Of a DNA stretch of 64,000 bases, positions 1 to 10,600 are shown one piece after another. The stretch's first letter is position 1; each line of letters begins with the position of its first letter. The DNA is taken from NCBI GenBank assembly GCA_019636275.1, contig JAHBXY010000031.1, forward strand, positions 1-64,000, given 5' to 3'. The notes under the pieces were generated by a model that made no database searches, was not told the origin of the DNA, and saw only the letters and a list, made by a program, of their open reading frames with translations. A program made the position numbers and the translations under genes. Source of the DNA: Planctomycetota bacterium. GTDB taxonomy: Bacteria > Planctomycetota > J058.

Positions 1-2
1 CC

Positions 3-989
3 GCCGCCCTCGTCGGCGGCGGCCTCGTCGTCGCCGGCCTGGGTCTCGTGCGCCTGGCCTCGGTCGGCCCGTCGCTCGACCTGTTCGCCCTGCCCGTGGC
101 CGCGCCCGACGAGGTCGCCCGCGCCGCCCGCCAGGCGCTCGCCGGCGTGGCGCTCACGGCCGTGGGCCTGACCCACCTCCTCGCCGCGCCGCCGCTCGGC
201 GGCGCCTCCCTCGGCCGCGCGCCGGCGCCGCTCCAGGTGTGGCTGGCCGCCTGCGCCCCGGTGGCCGCCGCCGCGCTCGGCCTGCGGCTCGTCCTCTCGC
301 TGCGTGCGCCCGGCGGCCTGGTCGTCCCCGACGTCGACCCGGGCGCCGTCCTCGGCGGCGCCGGCGTCCTCGTGATCGCCGCCGCGCGCCTGGCCACGCG
401 CCGCGAGGCCGACCTGGGCCGCCTCGTCGCCGGGCAGGCGGCGGCCGCCGGCGGCTGGCTGCTCGTGGCCCTCGCCGGCCTGGGCGCCCCGGGCCCCGTC
501 GACCCGCGGCCGGCCGTCCTGGCGGTCACGCTGCTCGCCGTCTCGGCGGTCGTCGGGCAGGTCGCCGCCGCGGCCCTCCTCGCCACGGCCGACCGCGAGC
601 TGGGCGGCCGCGGCCTCGAGCGCTGGGTCGGCGCGGGCCGCCGGAACGTCTGGCTGGCCCTGGCCCTGGTCCTCACCGTCGCCCACCTCGCCGGCGCGCC
701 GGGCACGCTCGGCTTCGTCGCCCGCGCCCACACGCTCGTGGGCGCGCTCGAGGGCGGCTACGAGGTCGTGGCGCTCCTCGCCGCGCTCGACGTGGCCCTG
801 GGCCTCGTGCTGACCCTGCGCGTGGCGCGCGTGGCCCTCCTCGTCGCCCCGCCGCGCCCGGCCTTCGGCCCCGACGCGGTCGAGCCGCTCGTCACGACCC
901 CGGGCCTGACCGTCGTCGCCGTCGCCCTGCCGCTCCTGGCCGTCGCCCTGGGCCTGGCGCCGGCCGCGCTCCTGCGCGCCTCCTGGTGA
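3..989 (+). CDS. Polytopic membrane protein (5' end outside window)
   Basis: The reading frame is open to the window edge, so the true start lies upstream; a GTG at 48 is internal or an alternative start. The visible ~328 residues are almost entirely Ala/Leu/Val/Gly-rich hydrophobic stretches separated by short Arg-rich loops, which suggests roughly eight to ten membrane segments. There are no cysteine clusters, nucleotide-binding loops or conserved acidic pairs that would point to a family. It ends 48 nt before the LOG-family gene on the same strand, but a -10-like hexamer lies in the gap, so the two need not be co-transcribed. Function unknown. Confidence 0.6.
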   Translation, partial: AALVGGGLVVAGLGLVRLASVGPSLDLFALPVAAPDEVARAARQALAGVALTAVGLTHLLAAPPLGGASLGRAPAPLQVWLAACAPVAAAALGLRLVLSLRAPGGLVVPDVDPGAVLGGAGVLVIAAARLATRREADLGRLVAGQAAAAGGWLLVALAGLGAPGPVDPRPAVLAVTLLAVSAVVGQVAAAALLATADRELGGRGLERWVGAGRRNVWLALALVLTVAHLAGAPGTLGFVARAHTLVGALEGGYEVVALLAALDVALGLVLTLRVARVALLVAPPRPAFGPDAVEPLVTTPGLTVVAVALPLLAVALGLAPAALLRASW

Positions 990-998
990 GTCTGCGGC

Positions 999-1004
999 TA
1001 TGAT
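999..1004 (+). promoter_or_regulatory. Candidate -10 box (TATGAT)
   Basis: TATGAT lies 33 nt before the TTG start of the LOG-family gene in very GC-rich surroundings. The same hexamer followed by CCG recurs before dnaN. No good -35 hexamer is visible at 16-18 nt. Confidence 0.4.
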
Positions 1005-1037
1005 CCGCGCTGCTCGTCAGCAGAAGGAGGACGCACC

Positions 1038-2231
1038 TTGCGGGACGGCGGCGACGGCGCGGGGGAGACCCCCGCGGGCAACGGCAGGGGCTCGGCGCGC
1101 CCGCGGCAGGGGCTGCACCCCGACCCGCGGATCGCCGCGGCGGTCGCGGACCTGGTGGGCCTCCTCCCGCCCGACACGCGCAACACCGACCTCGTGGCCG
1201 AGCTCGTCACGCTGGCCCTGCAGTTCCCGCAGGACGGCCTCGACCGCGGCGAGCTCAAGCTCCTCGCCTCGACGCTGCGCGACTTCCGCCACTCGTTCAA
1301 CGTGTTCGACCGCCACCGCGAGCGCAAGAAGGTCTCGATCTTCGGCTCGGCGCGCTCGCCCGTCGGCAGCCCGATCTACGACCTCTGCCGGCGCTTCTCC
1401 GCGGCGCTGGCCGAGCGCGGCTACATGGTGATCACCGGCGCCGGCCCCGGGATCATGCGCGCGGGCAACGAGGGCGCCGGGCGCGAGAACAGCTTCGGCG
1501 TGAACATCCGCCTGCCGTTCGAGCAGGCCGCCAACGACATCATCGACGGCGACGAGAAGCTGATCAACTTCAAGTACTTCTTCACGCGCAAGCTGTCGTT
1601 CGTGAAGGAGTCCGACGCGATCGTCCTCTTCCCCGGCGGCTTCGGGACGATGGACGAGGGCTTCGAGTCGCTCACGCTCCTGCAGACCGGCAAGTGCGAC
1701 CCGCTGCCGGTGATCCTCATGGACCTGCCGGGGAGCAACTACTGGCCGGCGTGGGAGGCCTACCTGCGCGAGAACCTGCTCAGCAAGGGGCTGATCTCGG
1801 CGTCGGACCGCAACCTCTTCCGCTACACGACGGACATCGACAAGGCGATCCACGAGATCGAGCTCTTCTACCGCTGCTACCACTCGCTCCGCTACGTGGG
1901 CGACTACGTGATCCTGCGCCTCACGCGCCGGCCGACCGAGCAGCTCCTGGCGATCCTCAACGAGCGCTACCGCGACCTGCTCGCCGACGGCCAGTTCGAG
2001 GTCATGGACGCGCCGCACCGCGCCGAGCGCAACGAGCCCGACGACGTGCGCGCCCTGCCGCGGATCGGCTTCCACTTCGTGCAGCGCGGCTTCGGCCGCC
2101 TGCGCCGGCTGATCGACGAGATCAACATGGTCGAGTTCGACGAGCCGCCGGTCGTCGTCCGCGAGCCGACGCGCGGCAGCGGCGCGCTCGACATGCCGGC
2201 GACCGGGCCGGGCGGCGAGGAGCTCGAGTAG
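1038..2231 (+). CDS. LOG family protein (nucleoside monophosphate phosphoribohydrolase-like)
   Basis: A 397-residue protein with a Rossmann-like LOG core from about residue 95 to 270. The family signature PGGFGTMDE, which supplies the catalytic Arg/Glu environment for cleaving nucleoside 5'-monophosphates to base plus ribose 5-phosphate, is near residue 200; TGAGPGIM is the preceding glycine loop. It is longer than plant-type LOG (~200 aa) and has about 95 N-terminal and 120 C-terminal extra residues, so it resembles the long 'TIGR00730 / lysine decarboxylase-like' members. The TTG start is chosen because GGAGGA sits 7 nt upstream and the next in-frame candidates lack one. Which nucleotide it hydrolyses cannot be read from sequence. 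Confidence 0.85.
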   Translation: MRDGGDGAGETPAGNGRGSARPRQGLHPDPRIAAAVADLVGLLPPDTRNTDLVAELVTLALQFPQDGLDRGELKLLASTLRDFRHSFNVFDRHRERKKVSIFGSARSPVGSPIYDLCRRFSAALAERGYMVITGAGPGIMRAGNEGAGRENSFGVNIRLPFEQAANDIIDGDEKLINFKYFFTRKLSFVKESDAIVLFPGGFGTMDEGFESLTLLQTGKCDPLPVILMDLPGSNYWPAWEAYLRENLLSKGLISASDRNLFRYTTDIDKAIHEIELFYRCYHSLRYVGDYVILRLTRRPTEQLLAILNERYRDLLADGQFEVMDAPHRAERNEPDDVRALPRIGFHFVQRGFGRLRRLIDEINMVEFDEPPVVVREPTRGSGALDMPATGPGGEELE

Positions 2232-2255
2232 CTGGCGACGGCGTCGGCGCGGGGC

Positions 2256-2261
2256 CATACT
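2256..2261 (+). promoter_or_regulatory. Candidate -10 box of kinase 1 (leaderless)
   Basis: CATACT ends 8 nt before the GTG start at 2270, so transcription would begin at or next to the start codon. The paralogous kinase at 7656 has the same GGCCATACTCCC context at the same distance. A weak TGGCGA lies 17 nt upstream. Confidence 0.5.
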
Positions 2262-2269
2262 CCCGCCAG

Positions 2270-5200
2270 GTGCGGGTCGGGCGCTACGAGCTGATCGCCG
2301 AGCTGGCGCGGGGCGGCATGGGCGTCGTCCACCGCGCCCACGACCCCGTCGACGGCCGCGAGGTGGCGATCAAGCTGATCGTGGCCGCGCGCGCCGCCGA
2401 CGCGAAGGCGCGCAAGCGCTTCGCCCGCGAGGTGGCCGCCCTGAGCCGGCTGAGCCACCGCAACGTCCTGTCGCTGCTCGACGCCGGCGAGCACGAGGGC
2501 GTGCCGTACCTCGTCCTCCCGCTGGTCGAGGGCGCGCGGACGCTGCAGGGGCGCCTCGACGTCGAGGGCGCCCTGCCGCCCGAGGAGGCCTGCGCGCTGG
2601 CGGCCAAGGTCGCGCGCGCGCTGGCCCACGCGCACGGGGCCGGCGTGCTGCACCGCGACGTCAAGCCGGACAACGTGCTCCTCGACGGCGCCGGCGAGCC
2701 GCTGCTGGCCGACTTCGGCCTGACCCGCGACGTCGTCCCGCGCAGCGTCGAGTCGTCGCTGTCGGCGCGCGGGCAGGTCATGGGCACCCCCGACTACTGG
2801 CCGCCGGAGATGGCCGCGGGCGCCCTCGAGGAGGTCGGGCCGGCCGCCGACGTCTACTCGCTCGGCGCCACGCTCTTCGCCATGCTCACCGGGCGCCCGC
2901 CGTTCGTCTCGACGAGCTTCCTCGAGGCCCTGACCGCCGCGCGCAACGAGGTCCCGCCGGCGCCGTCGTCGCTCGTCCCGGACGTGTCGCCCGAGCTGGA
3001 CGCGGTGTGCCTGCGCTGCCTGGAGAAGCGCCCGGCCGACCGCTACCCCGACGCGGCGGCGCTGGCCGCCGCGCTCGAGGGGCTCCTGCTCGCGAGGCGC
3101 GCGCGGCGGCGGGCGCTCGGGCGGCGCGCGGTCGTCGGCGTCGTCGCCGGCGTGGCGGCGGTCGGGCTCGGCGTCGTGGCCCTGGCCTGGCCGCGGCCGC
3201 CCGCCCGCCCCCGGCGCCCGCGCGGCCGGTCGCCGCCCCGGACGCTCACCCGGGCGTGGCCGGCGGCCTGCGCCGCGACCTGCTCGGCAGCCGCCACACG
3301 GCGGCGCCAGGAGGTGGTGGACGCCCTGGCCCAGGCGGCCCCGCCGGGCACGGACCCCGCCGCGGACGCGCTCGCGCGGGTGGCCGGCGCGCTCGCCCTT
3401 GCGCTGCGCCCGGGCGACCGGCCGTCGGACGACGTCCTGCGCGCCCTCGACGACGCGCTGGCGTCGGCCCGGGCCGAGGGCGCCCTGCAGGCCGCGCTGC
3501 ACCTCGCGGCCGCCGAGCACCTGCGCCGCCGCGGCCGGCACGCCGACGCGCTCGCGCGCGTCGAGCAGGTCGAGGCGCTGCCGGCGGGCCGGCGCCACCG
3601 CCTCGAGGCCCACCTGGTCCGCGCCCTGGTGCTCCTGCAGGACGGGCGCCAGGGCGAGTCGAAGCTGGCCCTGCGCGCGCTCGAGCGCGCCGACCCCGAC
3701 GGCCCGTTCGGCCTGCTGGCGCGGACGGCGAACGCGCCCCTGGCGCAGCGCGCGGAGGCGATCGAGCCGCTGCAGTCGCAGCGCCGCGACGGGCGGCTGC
3801 CCGCGCAAGCGACCCTGTACCTCGCGGTCCTCCTGAGCGAGCTCGGCCAGACCGACGAGTCCGCGGCGACGATCCAGCGCTACCTGCGGCAGGCGCCAGA
3901 CGACGCGCTGGCGCACGCCTGGCTCGCCATCGCCGAGCGCGAACGCGAGCGGACCGTCACCGCGCTCGAGGCGCTCGACCGCGCGGTGGCGCTGAGCGAG
4001 CCCCGACCGCTGCCGCTCGCCCTCCATGTCCGCGGCGACCTGCGGCACCGCCGCGACGAGCTCGCGGACGCGCTGGCTGACCTCGACCGCGCGATCGCGC
4101 TCCAGCCGACGGCGGAGTCGCTGCTCCTGCGCGGCTGGATCCACGCCCGATCCGGACGCATGCCCGAGGCCGAGGCCGACTGGCTTCGAGCGGACGCGCT
4201 CGCCCCGTGGGCCGTGGACGACTTCCTCCGGCGCCAGCCCCCGGCGGCCCGCCTCGCCATCCGGCGGACGCTCGGGCTCGAGGTCGACCTGCGGCCGCTC
4301 GCGCTCGACGAGGTCACGGCGACGATCGCGGCCCGGGTCGAGGCGCGGGTCGCCGCGGCGCCGGAGCCCGCCCGGGCGCCGCTGCGCGAGGCGCTCCGGC
4401 GCGCGCGGCCCGCGCGGACCGTGGGCCGAGTGCAGGCCCGCCCTGGCCGAGGCGACGGGCGCGGCGCCGGACGACGCGCCGTGGCGCTCGGGCGGCGCGC
4501 CTCGAGGTGGCGCGCGGGCGCCGACGGCCACCGACGCGCTCGCCCGCGCCCCCGCGCCCTCGGGGTGGACGCCCGCGAGGCCGAACCGCCTCGAGGCCGA
4601 CCTCGCGGCGCCGTGGCCTCCTCCGGGGCGGCGCGCCCTCGACGCGCTGGCCGCCGCCAGCGACGCCGGCAACGCCGTGGCCCGGGCCGGGCGGCGCTGC
4701 TGCGCGGCCAGGCCGACGACGCCCAGGCGGCGGTCGAGCTGGCCCTGCGCCTCGACCCCGACCACGCGGCCGCCCTGGCCCTCCGGGGCGAGCTGGCGCT
4801 GGCCCGCAGCGCGCCCGGCCCTGGCGGCGGCCTTCGCGGCGGCCGGGCGCGCCTTCGCGCTCGAGGGCGGCGCCGACGTGCGCCCGTGGCTGGTGCGGCT
4901 GCGCTGCATCGGGGCGGTCACGGCGCGCGACCTGCGTGAGACCGGCGACCCGACGGCGGCTGCGCGCGCCTCGATCGGGCGCCGCGAGCTCGACACGCTG
5001 CTCGAGGTCACCCCGGGCGTCGGCGCGCGCGTCGTGGCCATGGAGCTGCTCCTCGACCTCGAGGGCGTGACGCCGCTCGCCCCGGAGCGGCTCCTGGGCG
5101 AGGGTCAGGCGCTCGACCCCGACCGGCCGGACCTGCTGCTCGCGCAGGGCCGCCTGGCCCTGCGCGCCACGCCCCCGCGCGCGGAGGAGGTGCTGGAGCC

Positions 5201-5321
5201 CTGGCGGCGCGCGCGCCGCGCCGAGCCGCTCCTGCGCCTGCCCCGGGGCCACGTCGAGGACTTCGAGCGCTACCTCGGCCCGCGGCCGGAGCTGGCGGAG
5301 CTCGTCGGCGAACCGCGCTGA
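2270..5321 (+). CDS. Ser/Thr protein kinase with TPR-rich C-terminal half (frame-broken)
   Basis: The kinase domain covers about residues 5-270: glycine loop RGGMG, catalytic Lys in EVAIK (residue 35), HRDVKPDN, ADFG, and YWPPE where APE is usual. A single membrane segment follows (~residues 285-310), so the kinase is cytoplasmic and the rest is probably outside or periplasmic. The remainder is Ala/Arg-rich helical repeats of TPR type. The reading frame is not continuous. It appears to shift near 3195 and return near 3295, then shift near 4410-4430, 4695 and 4815; the locus is 3052 nt, one more than a multiple of three. Codon bias and similarity to kinase 2 continue across each break. Either indel errors or a decaying gene would explain this. 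Confidence 0.75.
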
Positions 5322-5340
5322 CGGCGCGTCAGCGCCGTCA
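5319..5340 (+). terminator. Hairpin overlapping the stop of kinase 1
   Basis: TGACGGCG and CGCCGTCA form an 8-bp perfect stem with a 6-nt loop, starting at the TGA stop codon. No T-run follows, so termination is only likely. Confidence 0.4.
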
Positions 5341-5370
5341 TGAGCCGAAGTCAGCGCTCTGACCGGCCAT

Positions 5371-5439
5371 GGGACACGAAGGCAACGAAGACGACGGAGG
5401 GCACGGAAGGGGCCGAGGCCTTCGTGGCCTCCGTGTCTC
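5371..5439. repeat. Imperfect inverted repeat of the GGACACGRAGG type
   Basis: Left arm 5371-5390 (gggacacgaaggcaacgaag) pairs with right arm 5420-5439 with three mismatches, forming a ~20-bp stem. A closely similar left arm occurs at 16298. It lies between two convergent genes. Confidence 0.6.
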
Positions 5440-5487
5440 ATGCGAGTCCACACGGTGGACGTCGATCACGACGACCGGCGAGCGCGG

Positions 5488-6447
5488 TCAGCGCGGCTGA
5501 ACGCCGAGCTGCGCCAGGCGCTCGCGCGCCTGCCGGTGGTAGGCGTTGTCCGGCGACGGCTCGAGCTCGAGGACCCGCTCGAGCTCCGCGCGGGCGTCGT
5601 CGTCGCGTCCCTCGCGCAGGGCCTCGAGGGCGCGCCCGTGCGCCGTGTAGACGAGCCCCCAGCGCGTGCGCAGGCTCCGCACGCTCTGGCGCGCCTCAGG
5701 CCCGAGCACGTCGCGCTGGAGGGCGTGTTGCAGGCGCTGGAAGGCCGCCCGCGCGTCACCCGCGTCGTAGTCGCGCTGGGCGGCGCGCACCTCGAGGTCG
5801 GCCGCGATCCAGCTCACGTAGGCCCTGGCGTCGGCGGCGAGCCGCGAGCGGGGGTCGACCTCGGCCAGGAGCTCGAGGGCGCGCGGGTAGTCGTCGACGG
5901 CGCGGACGCTGATGATGTCGACCGCCGCCTGGTAGCGCTCCTCGTCCTGGCGCTCGCGCACGCAGGCCGCGCGCAGGGCCTCGAGCTCCCCGGCGAGCGC
6001 CGGGTCGTCCGGCACGACCTGGGCCAGGAGGGCCAGGATCGCCGACCAGTCGGGCGCCGGACCGGCGGTGCGGGCGCGCGCGTCTTCGAGGGCCAACCGG
6101 GCCGCCGACGGCCGGGGAGGAGGCGGCGGCGGCGCCTCGGTCACGGCGACGGGCGGCGGTGTGTCGGGTCGCGGCGGCCCGGGCGCGTCGACGGGCCCGC
6201 GGCCGGCGACGAGGACCAGCCCGACCGCCCCAGCAGGCCCGCCGCCGCGGCCACGAGCGCCAGCGCCAGGCGACGCGGCCGGGCGCAGGACGCGGCGGCC
6301 GCCGCAGCCCGGGGCGGCACGGCGCCCGTGCGCCTGCAGGCACTCAGTGTTGGCGCGCGGCAGTCGGCGCAGGCGCGGGCTGCGCCGGCGCGAGCGCGCC
6401 GTGGCAGTAGGTGCAGCGCAGCCGATCAGCCGGCGTCGGCGCCGCAC
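5488..6447 (-). CDS. C-terminal (proline linker + TPR) part of a sigma-linked zinc-ribbon protein
   Basis: This frame holds the clearly coding 3' part of a longer gene: a Pro-rich linker, then about 210 residues of helical repeats ending near 5488. Just upstream, a zinc-ribbon/RING-like cysteine cluster (CTYCHGAL, then ECLQAHGRRAAPGC) and a membrane segment are seen only when the frame is changed two or three times between 6210 and 6540. I infer one gene running 7007 to 5488 (1520 nt, not a multiple of three) with several indels, not two separate proteins. The likely role is a membrane-anchored partner of the adjacent ECF sigma factor; this rests on position only. Confidence 0.5.
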   Translation of the reverse strand: MRRRRRLIGCAAPTATARSRRRSPRLRRLPRANTECLQAHGRRAAPGCGGRRVLRPAASPGAGARGRGGGPAGAVGLVLVAGRGPVDAPGPPRPDTPPPVAVTEAPPPPPPRPSAARLALEDARARTAGPAPDWSAILALLAQVVPDDPALAGELEALRAACVRERQDEERYQAAVDIISVRAVDDYPRALELLAEVDPRSRLAADARAYVSWIAADLEVRAAQRDYDAGDARAAFQRLQHALQRDVLGPEARQSVRSLRTRWGLVYTAHGRALEALREGRDDDARAELERVLELEPSPDNAYHRQARERLAQLGVQPR

Positions 6448-7007
6448 GGCGGTGATCCGGACCGGCGGCGGCGCGGTGACGAGGCGGCGACGCGCGCACG
6501 AGGACGTCCGGCGGCGGCCGTGGCCAGCGCGGCACGTCGGTGGCGAACCCGGCCGCCTCGGCCCGCAGAGCGCGCCGCCGGCGCGGGCCAGGTCGGTCGT
6601 CGGACCGGGCCGCGCGCCAGGAGCAGGGCGGCCCGGTCGTCAGGCCCGAGGTCGTCAGGCGCGAGGTCGGGTCGGGCCTTGGGGCCGAGCAGGCGGGCGG
6701 CGGCCACGCCGCGCTCGCGGGCCAGGCCGAGCAGGTCGACGAGGTCGAGCGCGTCGCCGGCCTCGAGGCGCTCGGCGGCGCGCGTGAGCGCCTCCTCGAG
6801 GGCGCCGGCCGCGACCTCGCGGTCGCCGAGCAGCGCCTCGAGGAGCGCCTGCGCCTCGTCGGCGCCGAGCGCCACGAGAGCGGGCAGGTCGCGCGCGGGC
6901 GGCGCCGGGCGCGTGGCCGCGGCCAGGAGGTCGCGCCCGGGCGCCAGGCCGGCGCCCAGGCGGGCCTCGACCTCGCGCAGCGCCGGGGGCAGGTCGTCGT
7001 CAGTCAC
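6426..7007 (-). CDS. N-terminal part of the putative sigma-factor partner protein
   Basis: The first ~135 residues are a confident coding frame of Leu/Ala/Asp-rich helices. The protein starts with GTG at 7007, overlapping the sigma factor stop by 8 nt, so the two are translationally coupled. After about residue 135 the composition turns into Arg-rich nonsense, while the neighbouring frame reads VPRWPRPPPDVLV and then a CxxC zinc-ribbon. The most likely interpretation is that it continues, via indels, into the frame ending at 5488. Coupling to an ECF sigma gene is typical of anti-sigma factors, but no known anti-sigma domain is recognisable. Confidence 0.5.
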   Translation of the reverse strand: MTDDDLPPALREVEARLGAGLAPGRDLLAAATRPAPPARDLPALVALGADEAQALLEALLGDREVAAGALEEALTRAAERLEAGDALDLVDLLGLARERGVAAARLLGPKARPDLAPDDLGPDDRAALLLARGPVRRPTWPAPAARSAGRGGRVRHRRAALATAAAGRPRARVAASSPRRRRSGSPPCGADAG

Positions 7008-7548
7008 CGTCGCCCTCCAGGTGCGGCCGGAGGCGCTCGAGCGCCAGGCGGTAGCGCGAGTGGATCGTCCCCAGCGGGGCGCCCGCGCGCGCGGCGATCT
7101 CCTTGAACTCGAGCCCCTCGTAGACGCGCAGCACGACCACCTCGCGCTGCTCGTCGGGCAGGCGGGCCAGCGCGCGCGCCACCCGCTCGGCGTCGTCGCC
7201 CGCCGCCCGGCACTCGCGAGCCGACGGCGGTCGGCACCATGTGATCGTCGCGCGCCCGACGAGCGCGCGCCTCGGCCGTCGCGGCGCGCGCACCGGTCGA
7301 GCGCGGGTGGCGCACGGCCCCTGCCGCACGTAGCCGTCGAGCGCCCCCGGCGCGAGCGCGCGCCGGCGCCGCCACACGCGCGCCAGCGCCTCCTGCACGA
7401 CGTCCTCGGCCGCGGCCCGCTCGCCCAGGAGCGCCAGGGCCAGGCCGACGAGGCGCGCGCCCGCCCGCTCGACGAGCGCCGCGAACGCCCGGGCGTCCGG
7501 ATCGGCGCCCGGATCGGCGCCCGGGCCGGCGGTGGGAGGCGAGGTCAT
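7000..7548 (-). CDS. ECF-type RNA polymerase sigma factor (frame-broken in the middle)
   Basis: Region 2 is visible at residues ~15-60 (FAALVERAGARLVGLAL, then AAEDVVQEALARVWRRR) and region 4 at the C-terminus (LPDEQREVVVLRVYEGLEF, GTIHSRYRLALERLRPHL), the usual sigma-2/sigma-4 layout of an ECF factor of ~180 residues. The stretch between them (about 7215-7320) is Arg/Pro-rich in this frame. A neighbouring frame reads as a normal linker, so a compensating pair of indels is likely. The ATG at 7548 is chosen; an upstream GTG at 7566 would add six residues. It is divergent from kinase 2, whose promoter lies about 70 nt beyond. Confidence 0.75.
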   Translation of the reverse strand: MTSPPTAGPGADPGADPDARAFAALVERAGARLVGLALALLGERAAAEDVVQEALARVWRRRRALAPGALDGYVRQGPCATRARPVRAPRRPRRALVGRATITWCRPPSARECRAAGDDAERVARALARLPDEQREVVVLRVYEGLEFKEIAARAGAPLGTIHSRYRLALERLRPHLEGDGD

Positions 7549-7617
7549 GAGGGACGTCCGGCGCACACACGTCTACACGGCCGAGGGCCCCCGGACCATC
7601 ACCCGGACCGCAAGTGC

Positions 7618-7647
7618 TTGCCGTCGCTCACCCCGCCTGGCCATACT
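7618..7647 (+). promoter_or_regulatory. Promoter of kinase 2 (TTGCCG-18-CATACT), leaderless
   Basis: The -35 is TTGCCG at 7618-7623 and the -10 is CATACT at 7642-7647. The GTG start at 7656 follows the -10 by 8 nt, so the mRNA would have essentially no leader, as for kinase 1. Confidence 0.5.
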
Positions 7648-7655
7648 CCCCCCGC

Positions 7656-10600
7656 GTGACGACGGTCGGGCGCTACGAGCTGATCGCCGAGCTGGGCCGG
7701 GGCGGCATGGGCGCCGTCCACCGCGCGCGCGACCCGCTCCTGGGCCGCGAGGTGGCGCTCAAGCTGATCCTCGCCGCGCGCGCCGCCGACCACGCGGCCC
7801 GCAAGCGCTTCGCCCGCGAGGTGGCCGCCCTGGCGCGGCTGCGGCACGCCCACGTCGTGGCGATCCTCGAGGCTGGCGAGCACGAGGGGGTCCCGTTCTT
7901 CGTCATGCCGCTGGTCGAGGGCGCGCGCACGCTCCAGGCCCGCCTCGACGCCGAGGGACCGCTGCCGCCGCGGGCGGCCTGCGCCCTCTTCGCCGGGCTC
8001 GCCCGCGCGCTCGAGCACGCCCACGCCGCCGGCGTGCTCCACCGCGACGTCAAGCCCGACAACGTGCTGCTCGACGCCCGCGGCGCGCCGCTCCTCACCG
8101 ACTTCGGTCTGACCCGCGACCTCGTCCGCTCGGGGCCCGCGTCGTCGGTGTCGGTGCGCGGCCAGCTCCTGGGCACGCCCGACTTCTGGCCGCCGGAGCA
8201 GGCGGCGGGCGAGCTCGAGCGGATCGGCCCCGCGGCCGACGTCTACGGCCTCGGCGCCACGCTCTTCGCCGCGCTGACCGGGCGCCCGCCGTTCGAGTCG
8301 CAGAGCCTGTTCGACGCCGTGCGCGCGGTGCGCGAGGACGCGCCGCCGCCGCCGTCGTCGCTGCGGCCCGACGTCCCGCCGGAGCTCGACGCCGTGTGCG
8401 CGCGCTGCCTGGCGAAGGCCCCGGAGGCGCGCCCCACGGTCGCCGACCTGGCGCGCGAGCTCGAGCGCCTGGCGGCCGGCGGCTTCGCGTCGCCGCGCCG
8501 GACCGGGCGCAGGGCGGGCGCCGCCGCCGCGGTCGCGCTCGCGGCGGCGGCCCTCCTGGTCGCCGCCGTGGGCCCCGCGCGGCGACCGACGGTCACGCCA
8601 GCGAGCGCGCCGCCGCCCTGCGCGAGGCCCTCCTCTCGCCGTGGAGCGACCGCGGCGCTGCGCGCGCAGGGCCGACCTCGCCGGCGCGCCGGCGGTCGCC
8701 CTCGCCGGCGCACCCCTCGCCGGCACACCGGGGGGCGCCCTCGCCGGCAGGCCCGGCGGTCGCGCGGGCCGCGGGGCGATCGCGCTGGCCCGCGACCCGG
8801 GGGCGCGCTCGTCGGCCAGGTCCTGGCGGCGCTCGAGGCGGCGCTCGCGGCGGCGGGCGACGACGCGCCGCGCGCGGACCGCCCTGCACCTCGCGGCCGG
8901 CGAGCACGCGCCGGCGCGCGCGCGCCTCGACGAGGCGCTCGCGCACGCGGAGCAGGCCCTGGCTGGCGCCGGCCCGGCCGCGCTCGAGGCGCACCACCTG
9001 CGCGCGACCTGCCTGGCGCAGCTCCGCCGCGACGGCGACGCGGCGGCCGCGCGGCGGGCCCTCCTCGCGCTCGACCCGCCCGAGCCGCACGCGCTCCTCG
9101 CCCGGGCCGGCCTCGCCGAGGACGAGCGCCCCGACGACGCCGCGCCCCTGCTGCGCGAGGCGCTGGCCCTCGAGCCCTGGCGGCACCAGGCCCGCCTGCG
9201 CCTCCTCTCCGCCCTCATGCAGCTCGGGCGGCTCGACGAGGTCGACGCGGAGCTCGCGCGGCTGGAGGCCGAGGCCCCCGCCGACGACCAGCTCGTCCAC
9301 CTGGTGCGTGGGATCGCGCTCACGCGGCGCGGGCGCCCCGACGAGGCGCTCGCGGCCCTCGACCGCGCCGTCGCGCTCGGGGAGCCCGCCCCCGACCCGG
9401 CCGCCCTGCTCGCGCGCGGCGGCGCGCACCTGGCGCGCGGCGACCGGGCCGCGGCGCGCGCCGACCTCGACCGGTCGCTGCGCGCCCGGGAGGACGTCCT
9501 GGGGCTCGTCCAGCGCGGCGCCCTCTCCGCCGAGGAGGGCCGCGCCGAGGACGCCGAGGCCGACTGGCGCCGCGCGCACGGCCTCGACCCCGAGCGCGCC
9601 GACCGCCTCGTCGAGCGCCTGGAGCCGGCGGGCCTGCGCCGGCACGCCTGCCACGCCGTGGGGCTGCTCGAGGCGGGGCCCGGGCCGCTCGAGCTGTCCG
9701 CCCGGGCGCGCGACCGCCTCGAGCGCCTCGCGGAGCAGGTCACGCCCACGAGCGCGCGCCGGCGCCTGGCCGCCGCGCTGCACGCCGCCGGGAGCGGCCA
9801 CCCCTTCCGGCGCTTCGAGCCCGCGCTGCGCCGGGGGCTCGAGCTCGCCCCCACGTCCTGGCCGGCCGCGCTCGTCGCGGCGCGGCTCCTCGCCGGCCGC
9901 GACCTCTACGACGAGGCCCTGGCCGAGCTCGCGCGCGCCCGGCGCCTCGGCGCGCCGATGGGGCCGGTCGAGCTCCTGCGCGGCGAGGTGCTCTGGCTCC
10001 GGGGCGACGGGAACGAGGCCGTGCGGGCGTGGGAGGCGCTCGCGCGCGAGGCGCCGACCTCCGGCGAGGGCCGGTGCGCCGCCGGCTGGGTCGCCTCCGC
10101 GCGCGGGGACATGACCGGCGCCGTGCGCGCCGCCGAGGCGCTGGTCGTCGCGTGCCCCGACCTGACCTCCGCCGCCGTCCTGGGCGGGGCCGTGTGCGGC
10201 GCGGCCCGGGAGTGGGCGAGTGGCCGGCGCTTCCTCGCGCGGGCGCTCGACGCCGAGGGCGCGCTCACCGGCTTCGTGCCGGTGCTCCTGGCCGTCAACG
10301 ACGTGGAGGTCACGCTCGAGGCTGCCGCGCAGCGGGGCGGCGCCCCGGGCCCGGACTTCGACGAGGCCATGCGGCGGCTGGTGTCGCTCCACGCGCTCGG
10401 GCACGCCATGCCGCGCCTGGCGAGCGCGCGGCTGGCGCTGACGGCGGGCGCCGCCGGCGGGCGGTGGTTCGGGCGGGTCGTGCGCTGGCTCGACGAGGCC
10501 GAGCGCGCCGAGCCGACGCGGGGCGAGGTCGACGTCTGGCGGGGGCTCCACGCCCTCCTCCGGCCGGACGGCGCCGCCGACGAGGCGCTCGCGTGCTGGC

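Noticed and set aside
3190..8880. Programmed ribosomal frameshifting
   Set aside because: The breaks are many, unrelated in sequence, lack slippery heptamers and occur in four unrelated genes; indels explain them more simply.
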